This document shows, in pieces, positions 17,801-26,390 of a DNA stretch of 64,000 nucleotides (positions are counted from its first letter, which is position 1; the number at the start of each line of letters is the position of its first letter). The position numbers and the translations under genes were made by a program. The notes beneath the pieces were generated by a model. That model made no database searches, had not been told where the DNA came from, and was given only the letters and a program-made list of their open reading frames with translations. The DNA is taken from positions 1 to 64,000 of the forward strand of contig CAKRCS010000009.1 of the NCBI GenBank assembly GCA_934307695.1, given 5' to 3'. This DNA is from an uncultured Agathobacter sp. GTDB lineage: Bacteria > Bacillota > Clostridia > Lachnospirales > Lachnospiraceae.

Positions 17801-19381
17801 GATACGGAACGGGATCGGTACCTGCGGATTGACGAACGTGGAAAACTTGTCCGTAATCTTTCCGTTTTCTACCTTAACCGCACCGATCTCAATGATCTTG
17901 TTGACCTTCGGGCTGAATCCGGTTGTCTCAATATCAAAAACAACATATTTATCATCCAGCGACTGATTGCCGCAGTTCGTGACAATATCCTTTAAGTCAT
18001 CGACCAGATACGCTTCCACACCGTAGATCAGCTTAAAATTGTCAGCGCCCTCCACGACATGATTGGCATCGGTAAACGCCTGCACATCGCCGTGGTCGGT
18101 GATCGCGATCGCCTTGTGTCCCCATTTCATGGCACGCTTTACGATATCCTTGACATCCGATACGCCGTCCATATCGCTCATCTTGTTGTGGCAGTGCAGC
18201 TCCACACGCTTCTCCGGCGCTGTATCCATACGGATCGATGTAAAATCCGGGATCTTCTTGATGCCGACGATCGAGCCGATCGTAAGGTCACTGTCAAACT
18301 TGTCGATCGTAGCGATACCCTTTAAGCGGACAAATGCCCCCGGCTTGATCCCGCCAAGCAGTTCCTCTAGCTGGTCGTTATGGGAAAATACCTTGACCAC
18401 CATCGTATCGGTAAAATCTGTGATGGAAAAAATGACAATGGTTCTCTCGTTTCGGATCTCGCGTGTCTCGACCGTAAGGATCTTGCCGCGGATCGTCACC
18501 TCGCCGATCGGACCGTCGATCTTTGCGATGTCGATGCTCTCATCCTCAAAGTCTCTTCCGTAGATCACATCCGGATTGTCAGACTTTTTCATCGAATCGC
18601 GCTCGAATTTGCGGCGGAATTCGCCCTTTTTTTCAAACTTTGGTTTCTCTTTTGCAGCTTTTCCTTCACCGGATTTTGCTTTTGATGCTTTCGCTTCTAC
18701 ACTATTCGTTGTGTTTTCCGGAGCGACAAGCAGCTCATCTTGTGCTTTATCCGCATTTTCTGCGCCATTTTCGCCGTCCTCTGCATTGCGCTTTAATGCC
18801 ATTCCGGTGCGTTCTACGATCTGCTGCACCTCAAGTCGAATTTGCTTCTCTGCATTCTGGCGGTACTTGCTCTCCGCCGGCTCGGAATACTCCACCTGAA
18901 TGATCAGATCCATCCCGCAGCGCTCGCAGTAGACCTTCTCCAAGAACTCCAGCAGCTCGTTTGTGCGCGTCTTGGCAATGATCGTCTTTTCCAGTGTAAG
19001 GATCAGATGATTTGGCTTGTCAAACTCCTTCTTCGCTGTGCGGAGCAGATTGTACTCTAAGACACTGTACGCATAAAGCTCCTCTAACACACTGTCAAAG
19101 TAGATTTCCGTCAGCGTCTTGGCATTGTACTGCTCGGAAAGCTGGAATTTCTCAATGATCTTTACCGTGACATTCTGCGATGCAAATATCTGGTTCTTGA
19201 TCTCCTCCTCCAGCTTCCACACCTTGCTCTTAAAGATAAGTCTCTCCGCAAGCAAATAAATGCGAATATGACTGTGATCATGATTCGCACTTATTTTGGT
19301 TACCTCGGCGGTATCCAATAACCTTTTAAGTTCATCGTCAAGCTTAAGCGTTGGAAATACTTCCGCAAATGCTTTCGACAT
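14849..19381 (-). CDS. polC: DNA polymerase III alpha subunit, PolC type
   Basis: A 1510-aa replicative polymerase of low-GC Gram-positives. In order: an N-terminal region (1-230), a linker, an OB fold (about 290-380), the first PHP part (ELHCHNKMSDMDG near 395), an inserted DnaQ-like 3'-5' exonuclease (VFDIETTGFSP near 480), the remaining PHP, a zinc-binding cluster (CTNPSCKYSDF to CPKCG, near 975-1010), the palm with catalytic PDIDLNFSGEY near 1030, then fingers and the C-terminal helix-hairpin-helix region. It ends in the beta-clamp-binding-like QLSLFDFG. Length is normal. It is the last gene of the operon, 2 nt after ispG. Confidence 0.98.
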   Translation of the reverse strand: MSKAFAEVFPTLKLDDELKRLLDTAEVTKISANHDHSHIRIYLLAERLIFKSKVWKLEEEIKNQIFASQNVTVKIIEKFQLSEQYNAKTLTEIYFDSVLEELYAYSVLEYNLLRTAKKEFDKPNHLILTLEKTIIAKTRTNELLEFLEKVYCERCGMDLIIQVEYSEPAESKYRQNAEKQIRLEVQQIVERTGMALKRNAEDGENGAENADKAQDELLVAPENTTNSVEAKASKAKSGEGKAAKEKPKFEKKGEFRRKFERDSMKKSDNPDVIYGRDFEDESIDIAKIDGPIGEVTIRGKILTVETREIRNERTIVIFSITDFTDTMVVKVFSHNDQLEELLGGIKPGAFVRLKGIATIDKFDSDLTIGSIVGIKKIPDFTSIRMDTAPEKRVELHCHNKMSDMDGVSDVKDIVKRAMKWGHKAIAITDHGDVQAFTDANHVVEGADNFKLIYGVEAYLVDDLKDIVTNCGNQSLDDKYVVFDIETTGFSPKVNKIIEIGAVKVENGKITDKFSTFVNPQVPIPFRIEELTSIKDDMVVGSPTIDVILPQFVEFCKDCIMVAHNADFDMSFILKNCEDLGIDFSPTYVDTVALARILLPSLNRFKLDTVAKAVGVSLENHHRAVDDAGCTAEIFVKFLPMLKDRGASTLAEVNAMASASAENIKKMPTYHAIILATCDQGRTNLYHLISLSHIKYYHRRPRIPKSEFLKYRNGLLIGSACEAGELYRAILNGRGDEEIARLVDFYDYLEIQPLGNNAFMIRDEDSPIADDNDLIDINKKIVSLGEQFHKPVVATCDVHFLDPEDEIYRRIIMAGKGFDDADQQAPLFLRTTEEMLKEFEYLGSAKAEEVVITNTNMIADMCERISPVRPDKCPPVIANSDQMLRDICYNKAHKMYGDVLPAVVQERLDRELNSIIGNGYAVMYIIAQKLVWKSNEDGYLVGSRGSVGSSFAATMAGITEVNPLHAHYLCTNPSCKYSDFDSELVQSYSGRGGCDMPDAICPKCGRPLSKEGFDIPFETFLGFKGNKEPDIDLNFSGEYQSKAHKYTEVIFGEGQTFKAGTIGTLADKTAYGYVKNYFEERGVHKRSCEIDRIAAGCVGIHRTTGQHPGGIVVLPVGEDIDTFTPVQRPANDMTVDITTTHFDYHSIDHNLLKLDILGHDDPTMIRMLQDLTGVDPTQIPLDDQAVMSLFQNTSALGIKPEDIGGCKLGALGIPEFGTDFAMGMLIDTQPKEFSDLIRIAGLSHGTDVWLGNAQTLIQEGTATISTAICTRDDIMIYLISMGLDSEESFKIMEAVRKGMVAKKKCDKWPEWKADMIAHGVPDWYIWSCEKIKYMFPKAHAAAYVMMAWRIAYCKVFYPLAYYAAFFSIRATGFSYELMCQGKERLNNYLDEYKKMDNPSKKDQDTIRDMRIVQEMYARGFDFMPIDVYRAQPHRFQIIDGKLMPSFNSIDGLGDNAAIAIAEAAKDGPFLSKDDFRERTKVSKNVTDLMADLGLLGDIPESNQLSLFDFGA

Positions 19382-19383
19382 AA

Positions 19384-20445
19384 TTACTCACCCCAATGAT
19401 CCAATTCGTAACGAAGTGCCGGCAAAAGCTCGCTCTCCGGTACCTTTTTAAAGACCTCACCGTGCTTGATGATAAGTCCCTCACCGATTCCTCCGGCAAC
19501 ACCAAGATCTGCCTCTTTTGCCTCGCCCGGTCCATTTACCACACAGCCCATGACTGCCACCTTGATGTTAAGCGGATAGCCTGCCACCAGTGTCTCCACC
19601 TGATTTGCAAGCGAGATCAGATCGATCTGCGTTCTTCCGCAGGTCGGGCAGGATACGACCTCCACACCGCCCTTTCGGATGCCAAGCGTGCGGAGTATCA
19701 GCTTTGCAGACTTGATCTCCTCAAGCGGATCTCCGGTCAAGGACACGCGGATGGTATCTCCGATGCCCTGGCTTAGGATCAATCCGAGTCCGATGGAGGA
19801 TTTGATATTTCCGCTGATGAGCGTGCCAGCCTCCGTGATGCCGACATGCAGCGGATGATCTGTCTTTTCTGCGATCAGCTCATGCGCCTTTACGCACATA
19901 AGCACATCGGAGGACTTGATGCTGATGACCAGATTGTCATAGCCCATATCCTCGATCAAATGTACCTTGTCCAGCGCACTCTCCACGATTCCCTCTGCGG
20001 TCACACCGTGGTACTTCTCCACCAGATTTTTCTCCAGTGAGCCGCTGTTTACACCTACACGGATTGGGATGTTACGCTCCTTTGCGACATCGACCACCGC
20101 CTTTACGCGTTCAACGCTTCCGATGTTGCCCGGATTGATTCGGATCTTGTCTGCCCCGTTTTCCATGGCAGCGATTGCCAGCCGGTAATCAAAGTGGATA
20201 TCCGCGACAAGCGGGATCTCTATCTGCTCCTTGATCTTAGAAAGTGCTGCCGCAGCCTCCATTGTTGGAACCGCACAGCGGATGATATCACAGCCCGCCG
20301 CGGTCAGCCTTTTAATCTGCTCAACCGTCGCCTCGACATTCTCCGTCCTGGTGTTCGTCATGGACTGGATCAGAATCGGGTTGACTCCACCAATGACGCG
20401 GTTGCCAATATATACTTCTTTTGTGTTTTTTCTTGTCATTTCCAT
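19384..20445 (-). CDS. ispG: 4-hydroxy-3-methylbut-2-enyl diphosphate synthase (flavodoxin)
   Basis: A 353-aa iron-sulfur enzyme of the MEP isoprenoid pathway, converting MEcPP to HMBPP. It begins near TRKNTKEVYIGNRVIGG, has QSMTNTRTENVEAT and PLVADIHFDYRLA in the TIM barrel, and CPTCGRTQIDL plus MGCVVNGPGEA supplying the three cluster cysteines. The ATG at 20445 is preferred because AGGAAG lies 5 nt before it; an ATG at 20463 has no such site. It shares the operon with dxr, the second MEP gene here. Confidence 0.96.
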   Translation of the reverse strand: MEMTRKNTKEVYIGNRVIGGVNPILIQSMTNTRTENVEATVEQIKRLTAAGCDIIRCAVPTMEAAAALSKIKEQIEIPLVADIHFDYRLAIAAMENGADKIRINPGNIGSVERVKAVVDVAKERNIPIRVGVNSGSLEKNLVEKYHGVTAEGIVESALDKVHLIEDMGYDNLVISIKSSDVLMCVKAHELIAEKTDHPLHVGITEAGTLISGNIKSSIGLGLILSQGIGDTIRVSLTGDPLEEIKSAKLILRTLGIRKGGVEVVSCPTCGRTQIDLISLANQVETLVAGYPLNIKVAVMGCVVNGPGEAKEADLGVAGGIGEGLIIKHGEVFKKVPESELLPALRYELDHWGE

Positions 20446-20470
20446 TTTTACTTCCTGCCCCATCCGTTCA

Positions 20471-21508
20471 TCAGATAAAGAGTTTGCGGATATCGTTAAA
20501 CATCACGACAAACATTAACAGCAGAAGAAGCGCCAGTCCGATAAGGTTGACGTAGCCCTCCTTCTCCGGATCAACCCGCTTACCGCGGATCGCCTCCACG
20601 ATCAAAAATACCAGTCTGCCTCCATCGAGTGCCGGGAGCGGCAGAAGGTTCATAACACCAAGGTTTGCAGATAATAGCACTCCCCAGTAGAGCATATTTA
20701 AAAATGCATAGAAATAGCCGCTGCTTGCGACCGTCTCCTCGTAGACATCTCCCATGTTCTTGACGATTCCGACCGGCCCCGCCAGATCGTTGACGGAAGC
20801 GCCTCCGGAGAAAAGCATCTTTAAGCTCTGGATCGTATTGTAGATCCAGAACCGCACCTCATAGAGCGCATTTAGGGCATTCTCGGCAATATTGCCCTTG
20901 ACGTAGGTGCTGTTACCGATAAAGCCGTACAGATATCTGCCGCTCTCCTCGTCTAGCTTCGGTGTCAGCGTGGTCGTGTAGGTCTGCCCGTTGCGCTTGT
21001 AGGTCACCTCCACGGCTTCCCCATAATGGAAGGTCGAATAAGAGCTTACCTCACGGTAAAAATGTACATGGAAGCCATTGAGCTTTACGATGGTATCACC
21101 GCCCTGCATACCGGCTTCCTGCGCCGCATATCCGTCAATGACATCGCTGATGACCGGAGCGTCATATCCCACACAGCAGATGATGATAAACGCAAAAACA
21201 AATGCCATGATGAAGTTGAAAAACGGACCTGCGAACACTACGCTCATTCTCGCCCAGACGGATTTGTTCGGGAACGCTCTCGGATTGTCCGAGCTGTCAT
21301 CCTCCCCCTCCATCATACAGGCTCCGCCGAACGGCAGAAGTTTGAGCGAATATTTCGTCTCGCCCTTCGTAAACCCTATGAGAGTAGGTCCGAGGCCGAG
21401 CGAGAACTCATTGACCTGGATGCCGTTTGCCTTTGCAAGCAGAAAATGTCCCAGCTCATGAAAAATAATGATTACACTAAAAATAAGTATTGCGATTATA
21501 ATCTTCAA
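20471..21508 (-). CDS. rseP: Site-2 protease RseP family
   Basis: A 345-aa intramembrane zinc metalloprotease. The first membrane helix contains HELGH (H17-E18-H21). A PDZ domain lies around residues 110-195, then two or three further helices with NLLPLPALDGGRLVF carrying the third zinc-ligand Asp. The family cuts anti-sigma factors and other membrane peptides; the substrate is unknown here. It is tightly coupled with dxr (1 nt gap) and ispG, the usual Firmicutes order. Confidence 0.95.
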   Translation of the reverse strand: MKIIIAILIFSVIIIFHELGHFLLAKANGIQVNEFSLGLGPTLIGFTKGETKYSLKLLPFGGACMMEGEDDSSDNPRAFPNKSVWARMSVVFAGPFFNFIMAFVFAFIIICCVGYDAPVISDVIDGYAAQEAGMQGGDTIVKLNGFHVHFYREVSSYSTFHYGEAVEVTYKRNGQTYTTTLTPKLDEESGRYLYGFIGNSTYVKGNIAENALNALYEVRFWIYNTIQSLKMLFSGGASVNDLAGPVGIVKNMGDVYEETVASSGYFYAFLNMLYWGVLLSANLGVMNLLPLPALDGGRLVFLIVEAIRGKRVDPEKEGYVNLIGLALLLLLMFVVMFNDIRKLFI

Positions 21509-21509
21509 A

Positions 21510-22652
21510 TTACCACCTGCTATCTATAAAATCATATACTTCCTGTTCGGTTGCAAGGATCTGGTCAACATCCGGATTCTCAACAAAGCTGCAGGCTTCC
21601 ATCGAAGCCTCGATGATCTCGACGATATCCAGATAACCGATCTTTCGATCCAGAAACATCGCCACCGCCTTCTCATTTGCAGCATTAAATGCCGTCGGCA
21701 CATTGCCGCCGCGCTGCATCGCCTGATACGCGAGTGCCAGTCCCCGGAAGGTCTTTGTATCCGGCTTCTCGAAGGTAAGCTGTCCAAGCTCAAACAGATC
21801 CAGCCGTTTTCCGCTTAGGCTTCTGCGGTTCGGATAATAGAGCGCATACTGGATCGGCAGGCGCATATCCGGTGTTCCGAGCTGTGCGATGACTGCGCCA
21901 TCCTCATATTCTACGGCAGAATGGATCACGCTCTGCGGATGAACAACTACCTGTATCTGATCTAATGTGACATCAAACAGCCACTTGGCTTCCATCACCT
22001 CAAGTCCCTTGTTGACGAGTGTGGAGGAATCAATCGTGATCTTTCTTCCCATTGCCCAGTTTGGATGCTTTAGGGCATCCTCCACCTGAATGTTCTTTAG
22101 CTGGTCGATCGTCCTGCCTCGGAACGGTCCGCCTGACGCGGTAAGAAGGATCTTTGCGATCTTATTATTCCGCTCCCCGTTTCGGGACTGAAAGATCGCG
22201 CTGTGTTCGCTGTCGACCGGAAGGATCGGCACGTTGCACTCCTTCGCAAGCGGCATGATAATGTGTCCCGCCGTGACAAGAGTCTCTTTGTTTGCAAGCG
22301 CGATGGTCTTACCCGCCTTGATCGCCGCGATGGTCGGGCGGATACCAAGCATTCCGACGATTGCCGTGACAAGAATATCCATCTGCGGCATCGTTGCAAT
22401 CTCCAGAAGTCCGTCCATGCCATACACAACGCGCACATCCAGATCTGCCACTGCCGTTCTAAGCGCCGCCGCATCCTCCTCACTCCACACGCTTACGAGC
22501 TTCGGGGCAAATTTGCGGATTTGCTGTTCCATAAGGCGGATATTGCGCCCGCACGCAAGTGCAACCACCTCTAAATCTTTATGTTCATCGATTACCTCAA
22601 GTGTCTGTGTTCCGATTGATCCTGTCGAACCAAGTATCGCAACCTTTTTCAT
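21510..22652 (-). CDS. dxr: 1-deoxy-D-xylulose 5-phosphate reductoisomerase
   Basis: A 380-aa NADPH enzyme making MEP from DXP, the committed MEP-pathway step. The N-terminus has ILGSTGSIGTQTLEV (NADPH loop), the middle ALANKETLVTAG and VDSEHSAIFQ with metal-binding residues, and PNWAMGRKITIDSSTLVNKG lies in the active-site region. Length is normal. It lies between cdsA and rseP. Confidence 0.97.
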   Translation of the reverse strand: MKKVAILGSTGSIGTQTLEVIDEHKDLEVVALACGRNIRLMEQQIRKFAPKLVSVWSEEDAAALRTAVADLDVRVVYGMDGLLEIATMPQMDILVTAIVGMLGIRPTIAAIKAGKTIALANKETLVTAGHIIMPLAKECNVPILPVDSEHSAIFQSRNGERNNKIAKILLTASGGPFRGRTIDQLKNIQVEDALKHPNWAMGRKITIDSSTLVNKGLEVMEAKWLFDVTLDQIQVVVHPQSVIHSAVEYEDGAVIAQLGTPDMRLPIQYALYYPNRRSLSGKRLDLFELGQLTFEKPDTKTFRGLALAYQAMQRGGNVPTAFNAANEKAVAMFLDRKIGYLDIVEIIEASMEACSFVENPDVDQILATEQEVYDFIDSRW

Positions 22653-22699
22653 TGTCTGTCCTCCCTGTCCTCTGCCAAAGCCATAATCCTGCGCCGTGG

Positions 22700-23506
22700 T
22701 TATGCCACAACGAAATGCAGAGCCAGATAATAAATGATCGGAGCCGTTATGATCATACTGTCAAAACGATCCAGAATACCGCCGTGTCCCGGAATCAGGT
22801 GTCCGTAATCCTTGATATCGTAATTGCGCTTGATCGCACTCGCCGTCAAATCACCCACCATGGAGATCATTCCTGCAACCGCAGCGATCACCGCAATGAC
22901 TGCGATGTCTTTTGCATCAATTCCCATCGCATTGCGGAACACAAAGCAGTAAAGTGCTGCCAGAAGTGCCGTTCCGACCACGCCGCCGATTCCACCCTCA
23001 ACGGATTTCTTCGGGGAAAGCTTCGGGGACATCTTGTGCCTGCCGATCAGCTTGCCGACACAGTATGCACAGGTATCGCAGCCCCATGAACAGATAAAGA
23101 TCAAAAATGCCAGATACATGCCGTTGTCAAGCGTGCGGATCTGATAGATGTAGGACAACATCACCGCCACATAAAACACGCCGAAAAAGGAAGCCATCAC
23201 CTGCTTTGCCCGGTACTTCGGATACGAAAATACATAGACAAACATAAGTAAGATCAGCATTCCTAAAATGAGTATCATCACATCATCCACGAAATGCAGT
23301 GCAAGATTGATGTAATATAAGATTGCTGCAAGATATGCCACTCCTGCAAGAATCGTCTTTTCAAATTGAAATACGCGGTACAGCTCAAACATTCCGACAA
23401 TCGAAATCGCCGCTGTAACGCCAAGGAGTATGCTGCCTCCCGCAAGTATGGACGCGATCGCCAGTATTACCAGTACGATCCCGCTGATCAGTCTTGTCTT
23501 AAACAT
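22700..23506 (-). CDS. cdsA: Phosphatidate cytidylyltransferase
   Basis: A 268-aa integral membrane enzyme producing CDP-diacylglycerol from phosphatidate and CTP, the branch point of phospholipid synthesis. Several hydrophobic helices fill the N-terminal two thirds. The C-terminal signature SMVGDLTASAIKRNYDIKD and HGGILDRFDS holds the metal-binding acidic residues. It lies 9 nt after uppS. Confidence 0.96.
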   Translation of the reverse strand: MFKTRLISGIVLVILAIASILAGGSILLGVTAAISIVGMFELYRVFQFEKTILAGVAYLAAILYYINLALHFVDDVMILILGMLILLMFVYVFSYPKYRAKQVMASFFGVFYVAVMLSYIYQIRTLDNGMYLAFLIFICSWGCDTCAYCVGKLIGRHKMSPKLSPKKSVEGGIGGVVGTALLAALYCFVFRNAMGIDAKDIAVIAVIAAVAGMISMVGDLTASAIKRNYDIKDYGHLIPGHGGILDRFDSMIITAPIIYYLALHFVVA

Positions 23507-23515
23507 AAGTTCCTC

Positions 23516-24226
23516 CTACTCCTCTTCCTTCAGTCCGCCATAGCGTCTGTCACGTTTATTATACGCCTCGATAGCCAGTTCTAATTCCTTTTTGTGAAAA
23601 TCCGGCCATGGAACATCCGTAAAATAAAACTCGCTGTACGCAAGCTGCCAAAGCAGATAGTTGGATAATCTCTGTTCTCCGCTCGTCCGGATCAAAAGAT
23701 CCGGATCCGGAATGTCCTTCGTGTCAAGATAGCCGGAAAACAGCTTCTCATCCACCATATCCATCGTGATGCTGCCGGCTTTGTAATCCTCCAGCATCCG
23801 GCGCATCGCACGCATCATCTCGTCGCGGCTTCCGTAATTGATCGCGATGGTAAGATTTAATCCGGTATTGGAAGCGGATGCCTCCTCCAGCTTTGCGATC
23901 TTCTCCTGAAAGGCAGCTCCGAGTCTCGTCTTATCTCCGATCACACGCACGCGCATGTGATTTTTCTCCGCAGTCTTGATGCAGTTCTTCAAATAGCTCT
24001 CCAAAAGTCTCATCAGCGCATCCACCTCGCTCTGCGGGCGGTTCCAGTTCTCCGTGGAAAACGCGTACAGTGTCAGATACCTGATACCGAGTTCATCCGC
24101 CGCCTGACAGACCGTCTCAACATTCTTCGCTCCAACCGTATGCCCATAATTTCTTGGCATACCCTTACTCTTTGCCCATCTTCCATTTCCATCCAATATG
24201 ATCGCAACATGCTGCGGTATCTTCAT
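23516..24226 (-). CDS. uppS: Undecaprenyl diphosphate synthase (isoprenyl transferase)
   Basis: A 236-aa cis-prenyltransferase making the C55 lipid carrier for peptidoglycan. It has HVAIILDGNGRWAKSKG with the catalytic Asp, FSTENWNR, and DPDLLIRTSGEQRLSNYLLWQ near the C-terminus. The ATG at 24226 is chosen: GGAGAG is 8 nt upstream, whereas ATG at 24232 is only 2 nt from it. It lies 66 nt after frr; that gap has an imperfect GAGG/CCTC inverted repeat without a T-run. Confidence 0.96.
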   Translation of the reverse strand: MKIPQHVAIILDGNGRWAKSKGMPRNYGHTVGAKNVETVCQAADELGIRYLTLYAFSTENWNRPQSEVDALMRLLESYLKNCIKTAEKNHMRVRVIGDKTRLGAAFQEKIAKLEEASASNTGLNLTIAINYGSRDEMMRAMRRMLEDYKAGSITMDMVDEKLFSGYLDTKDIPDPDLLIRTSGEQRLSNYLLWQLAYSEFYFTDVPWPDFHKKELELAIEAYNKRDRRYGGLKEEE

Positions 24227-24292
24227 ATCCATCACTCTCCATGCAACAAAGAGGACATGCCAATGTCATGCCCTCTCCATAAAAATTCAAAA

Positions 24293-24847
24293 TTAAACAG
24301 TAAGGATCTCCTTTGATTTTGCTTCGATTGCCTTGTCGATCTTGGCAACATACTGATCGGTCAGCTTCTGGATTCCATCCTCAAGATCCTTGATCTCATC
24401 CTCAGAAATATCCTCAGCCTTTCCAACCTTCTTGAAATGATCCATAGCGTCACGCCGGATATTGCGGACAGCAACCTTTGCATTCTCGCCCTTCTTCTTG
24501 ACATCCTTTGCAAGCTCTTTACGTCTCTCCTCGGTAAGCTCTGGGAATACCAGACGGATAACCTTGCCATCATTGGTCGGATTGATACCGATATCCGATG
24601 TCAGGATTGCCTTCTCGATCTCCTTGACAAGAGATGACTCCCAAGGCTGGATCTGGATCATTCTAGCCTCCGGGACACTGACATTGGCAACGCTCTGCAG
24701 CGGTGAAGGAGTTCCGTAATAATCTACACGGATCTTGTCAAGCACATGCGGGTTCGCACGTCCTGCACGGATACCTGCAAATTCCTCCTCAAGATTGCCA
24801 AGTGACTTTTCCATTTTATCCTGAAATTCATTCAATCTCTGATCCAT
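24293..24847 (-). CDS. frr: Ribosome recycling factor
   Basis: A 184-aa protein that, with EF-G, splits post-termination ribosomes. The three-helix bundle contains FAGIRAGRANPHVLDKI, VDYYGTPSPLQSVANVSV and the conserved LTEERRKELAK. Length is usual (about 185). It lies 15 nt after pyrH, the common pairing. Confidence 0.98.
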   Translation of the reverse strand: MDQRLNEFQDKMEKSLGNLEEEFAGIRAGRANPHVLDKIRVDYYGTPSPLQSVANVSVPEARMIQIQPWESSLVKEIEKAILTSDIGINPTNDGKVIRLVFPELTEERRKELAKDVKKKGENAKVAVRNIRRDAMDHFKKVGKAEDISEDEIKDLEDGIQKLTDQYVAKIDKAIEAKSKEILTV

Positions 24848-24862
24848 TATGATTCCTCCCTA

Positions 24863-25558
24863 TTATACCGTAACCACGGTTCCATTAAATTTGCCGCTTA
24901 CTGCATTTACAATACTATTCTCTTCATTCAGTGCAAACACATACATCGGCATCTTGTTTTCCATACACATGATGGAAGCAGTCATATCCACAACTGCAAG
25001 CTTCTGTGCGATAACATCCTCAATGGAGATTTCATCATAACGCCTTGCATTCGGATTAACCTTCGGGTCGCTGTCATATACGCCGTCGATTGCCTTTGCG
25101 AGTAAGATTCCCTCTGCATCGATCTCGATTGCGCGAAGAACAGCCGCTGTGTCGGTTGAGAAATACGGATGACCGGTTCCGCCCGCGAAAAATACGACCA
25201 TATTGTGTGCAAAATATTTGTTTGCGCGATCCTTTGAGTACAGCTTCGTCATGGAGCCACACTCAAACGGGGTCAGTACCTGTGTCATCATACCGACAGA
25301 ACGGAAAATCTCAGAAACGTAAATACAATTCATCACCGTTGCAAGCATACCGATCTGGTCTGCCTTTGTACGATCGATGGTCTCGCTGGTTCTGCCTCTC
25401 CAGAAATTGCCGCCGCCAATTACGATGCCGACTTCGATTCCCTGATCTACGAGCTGTTTTACCTGTTTTGCAACAACTGTAACCGTAGCCTCGTCAAATC
25501 CGTGATGCTTGTCACCTGCCAAGGCTTCTCCGCTTAATTTCAATAAAATACGCTTCAT
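24863..25558 (-). CDS. pyrH: UMP kinase
   Basis: A 231-aa amino-acid-kinase-fold enzyme phosphorylating UMP to UDP. It shows RILLKLSGEALAG, VIGGGNFWRGR, and a DGVYDSDPKVNPNA stretch near the ATP site. It follows the bactofilin gene by 20 nt with no terminator between, so it is probably read from the same promoter at 27414-27441. Confidence 0.97.
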   Translation of the reverse strand: MKRILLKLSGEALAGDKHHGFDEATVTVVAKQVKQLVDQGIEVGIVIGGGNFWRGRTSETIDRTKADQIGMLATVMNCIYVSEIFRSVGMMTQVLTPFECGSMTKLYSKDRANKYFAHNMVVFFAGGTGHPYFSTDTAAVLRAIEIDAEGILLAKAIDGVYDSDPKVNPNARRYDEISIEDVIAQKLAVVDMTASIMCMENKMPMYVFALNEENSIVNAVSGKFNGTVVTV

Positions 25559-25578
25559 TAAGAATAATCCTTTCTTAT

Positions 25579-26376
25579 TTATCTGCCTTCAAACAATCCC
25601 TGTACATCAATATCAGCATAGCACTGAGAACAGAAGCCCTCGATTACTGCACCGTTATTGATCTGAACAGAACGGGACTTGATGTTGCCCATGATAACTG
25701 CGGAGGTATCGACAACCACCGGTCCCTGCACATCAATGTCACCCTTTACTGCACCTGCGATAACTGCAGAAGCGGCGGTGATGTTACCGATGATAACAGA
25801 TCCGGTTCCGATCTTAACCGTTCCGGTGGAAGCCACCTCTCCCTCAACCTTTGCAACGTCAGCGAAGAACTCGGATGCGCTGCTGTTACCGTTGATGGTT
25901 CCGGTTACTGTAATCTTGCCGTTGCAGGTCACGTTGCCGTTGATGGTTCCCTGAATGTCAAAAGATCCTGCTGACTGGATATCACCGGTAAGTGTTGTTG
26001 TTGCGGTGATCACAGAGACCTCATCTGATACCTGTGCCGGTGCAGCATGAACCGGTGCAACAGGAGTAACTGTTTCCATATTAGGTGTATCCATTTTTCT
26101 ATTCTCCTTTTCAACTTCTCTCTTAAATGCCGGAAATACAGGCGCATCCTTCTTTTCTTCCCGGATTGTTGGAATTACCTCCTCAACCGGCTTGGATGAT
26201 GCGCTCTCGAGTAAGCCGTCCAGCTTGGAAAGCTCAGATTGTACATCCACTTCTCCACTCATTGTGTCAACAACAAGATTCTCATCCTTATCATTTGTGG
26301 AAAGATTGTCTCCACCCGGAACCAGTTCATTGACAGCCTGTGAGAAATCATCCTTAAAGTCTTTAAAAAGTCCCAT
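25579..26376 (-). CDS. Bactofilin-type polymer-forming cytoskeletal protein
   Basis: A 265-aa protein with a disordered N-terminal half (acidic, then Pro/Ala rich) and a C-terminal bactofilin domain from about residue 120. That domain holds repeated beta-helix rungs such as GDIQSAGSFDIQGTINGNV and KVEGEVASTGTVKIGTGSV. Bactofilins assemble into filaments without nucleotide and help shape cells or place envelope enzymes. It lies 14 nt after a membrane-anchored polysaccharide-deacetylase-like gene, suggesting a scaffold for a wall-modifying protein (inference). Two Cys residues (SQCY region and NVTCNGK) are visible. Confidence 0.9.
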   Translation of the reverse strand: MGLFKDFKDDFSQAVNELVPGGDNLSTNDKDENLVVDTMSGEVDVQSELSKLDGLLESASSKPVEEVIPTIREEKKDAPVFPAFKREVEKENRKMDTPNMETVTPVAPVHAAPAQVSDEVSVITATTTLTGDIQSAGSFDIQGTINGNVTCNGKITVTGTINGNSSASEFFADVAKVEGEVASTGTVKIGTGSVIIGNITAASAVIAGAVKGDIDVQGPVVVDTSAVIMGNIKSRSVQINNGAVIEGFCSQCYADIDVQGLFEGR

Positions 26377-26390
26377 TTCTATTCCTCCGT

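Noticed and set aside
24236..24292. GAGG-CATG inverted repeat between frr and uppS considered as terminator
   Set aside because: It has a mismatch and no following T-run; the genes are probably co-transcribed.
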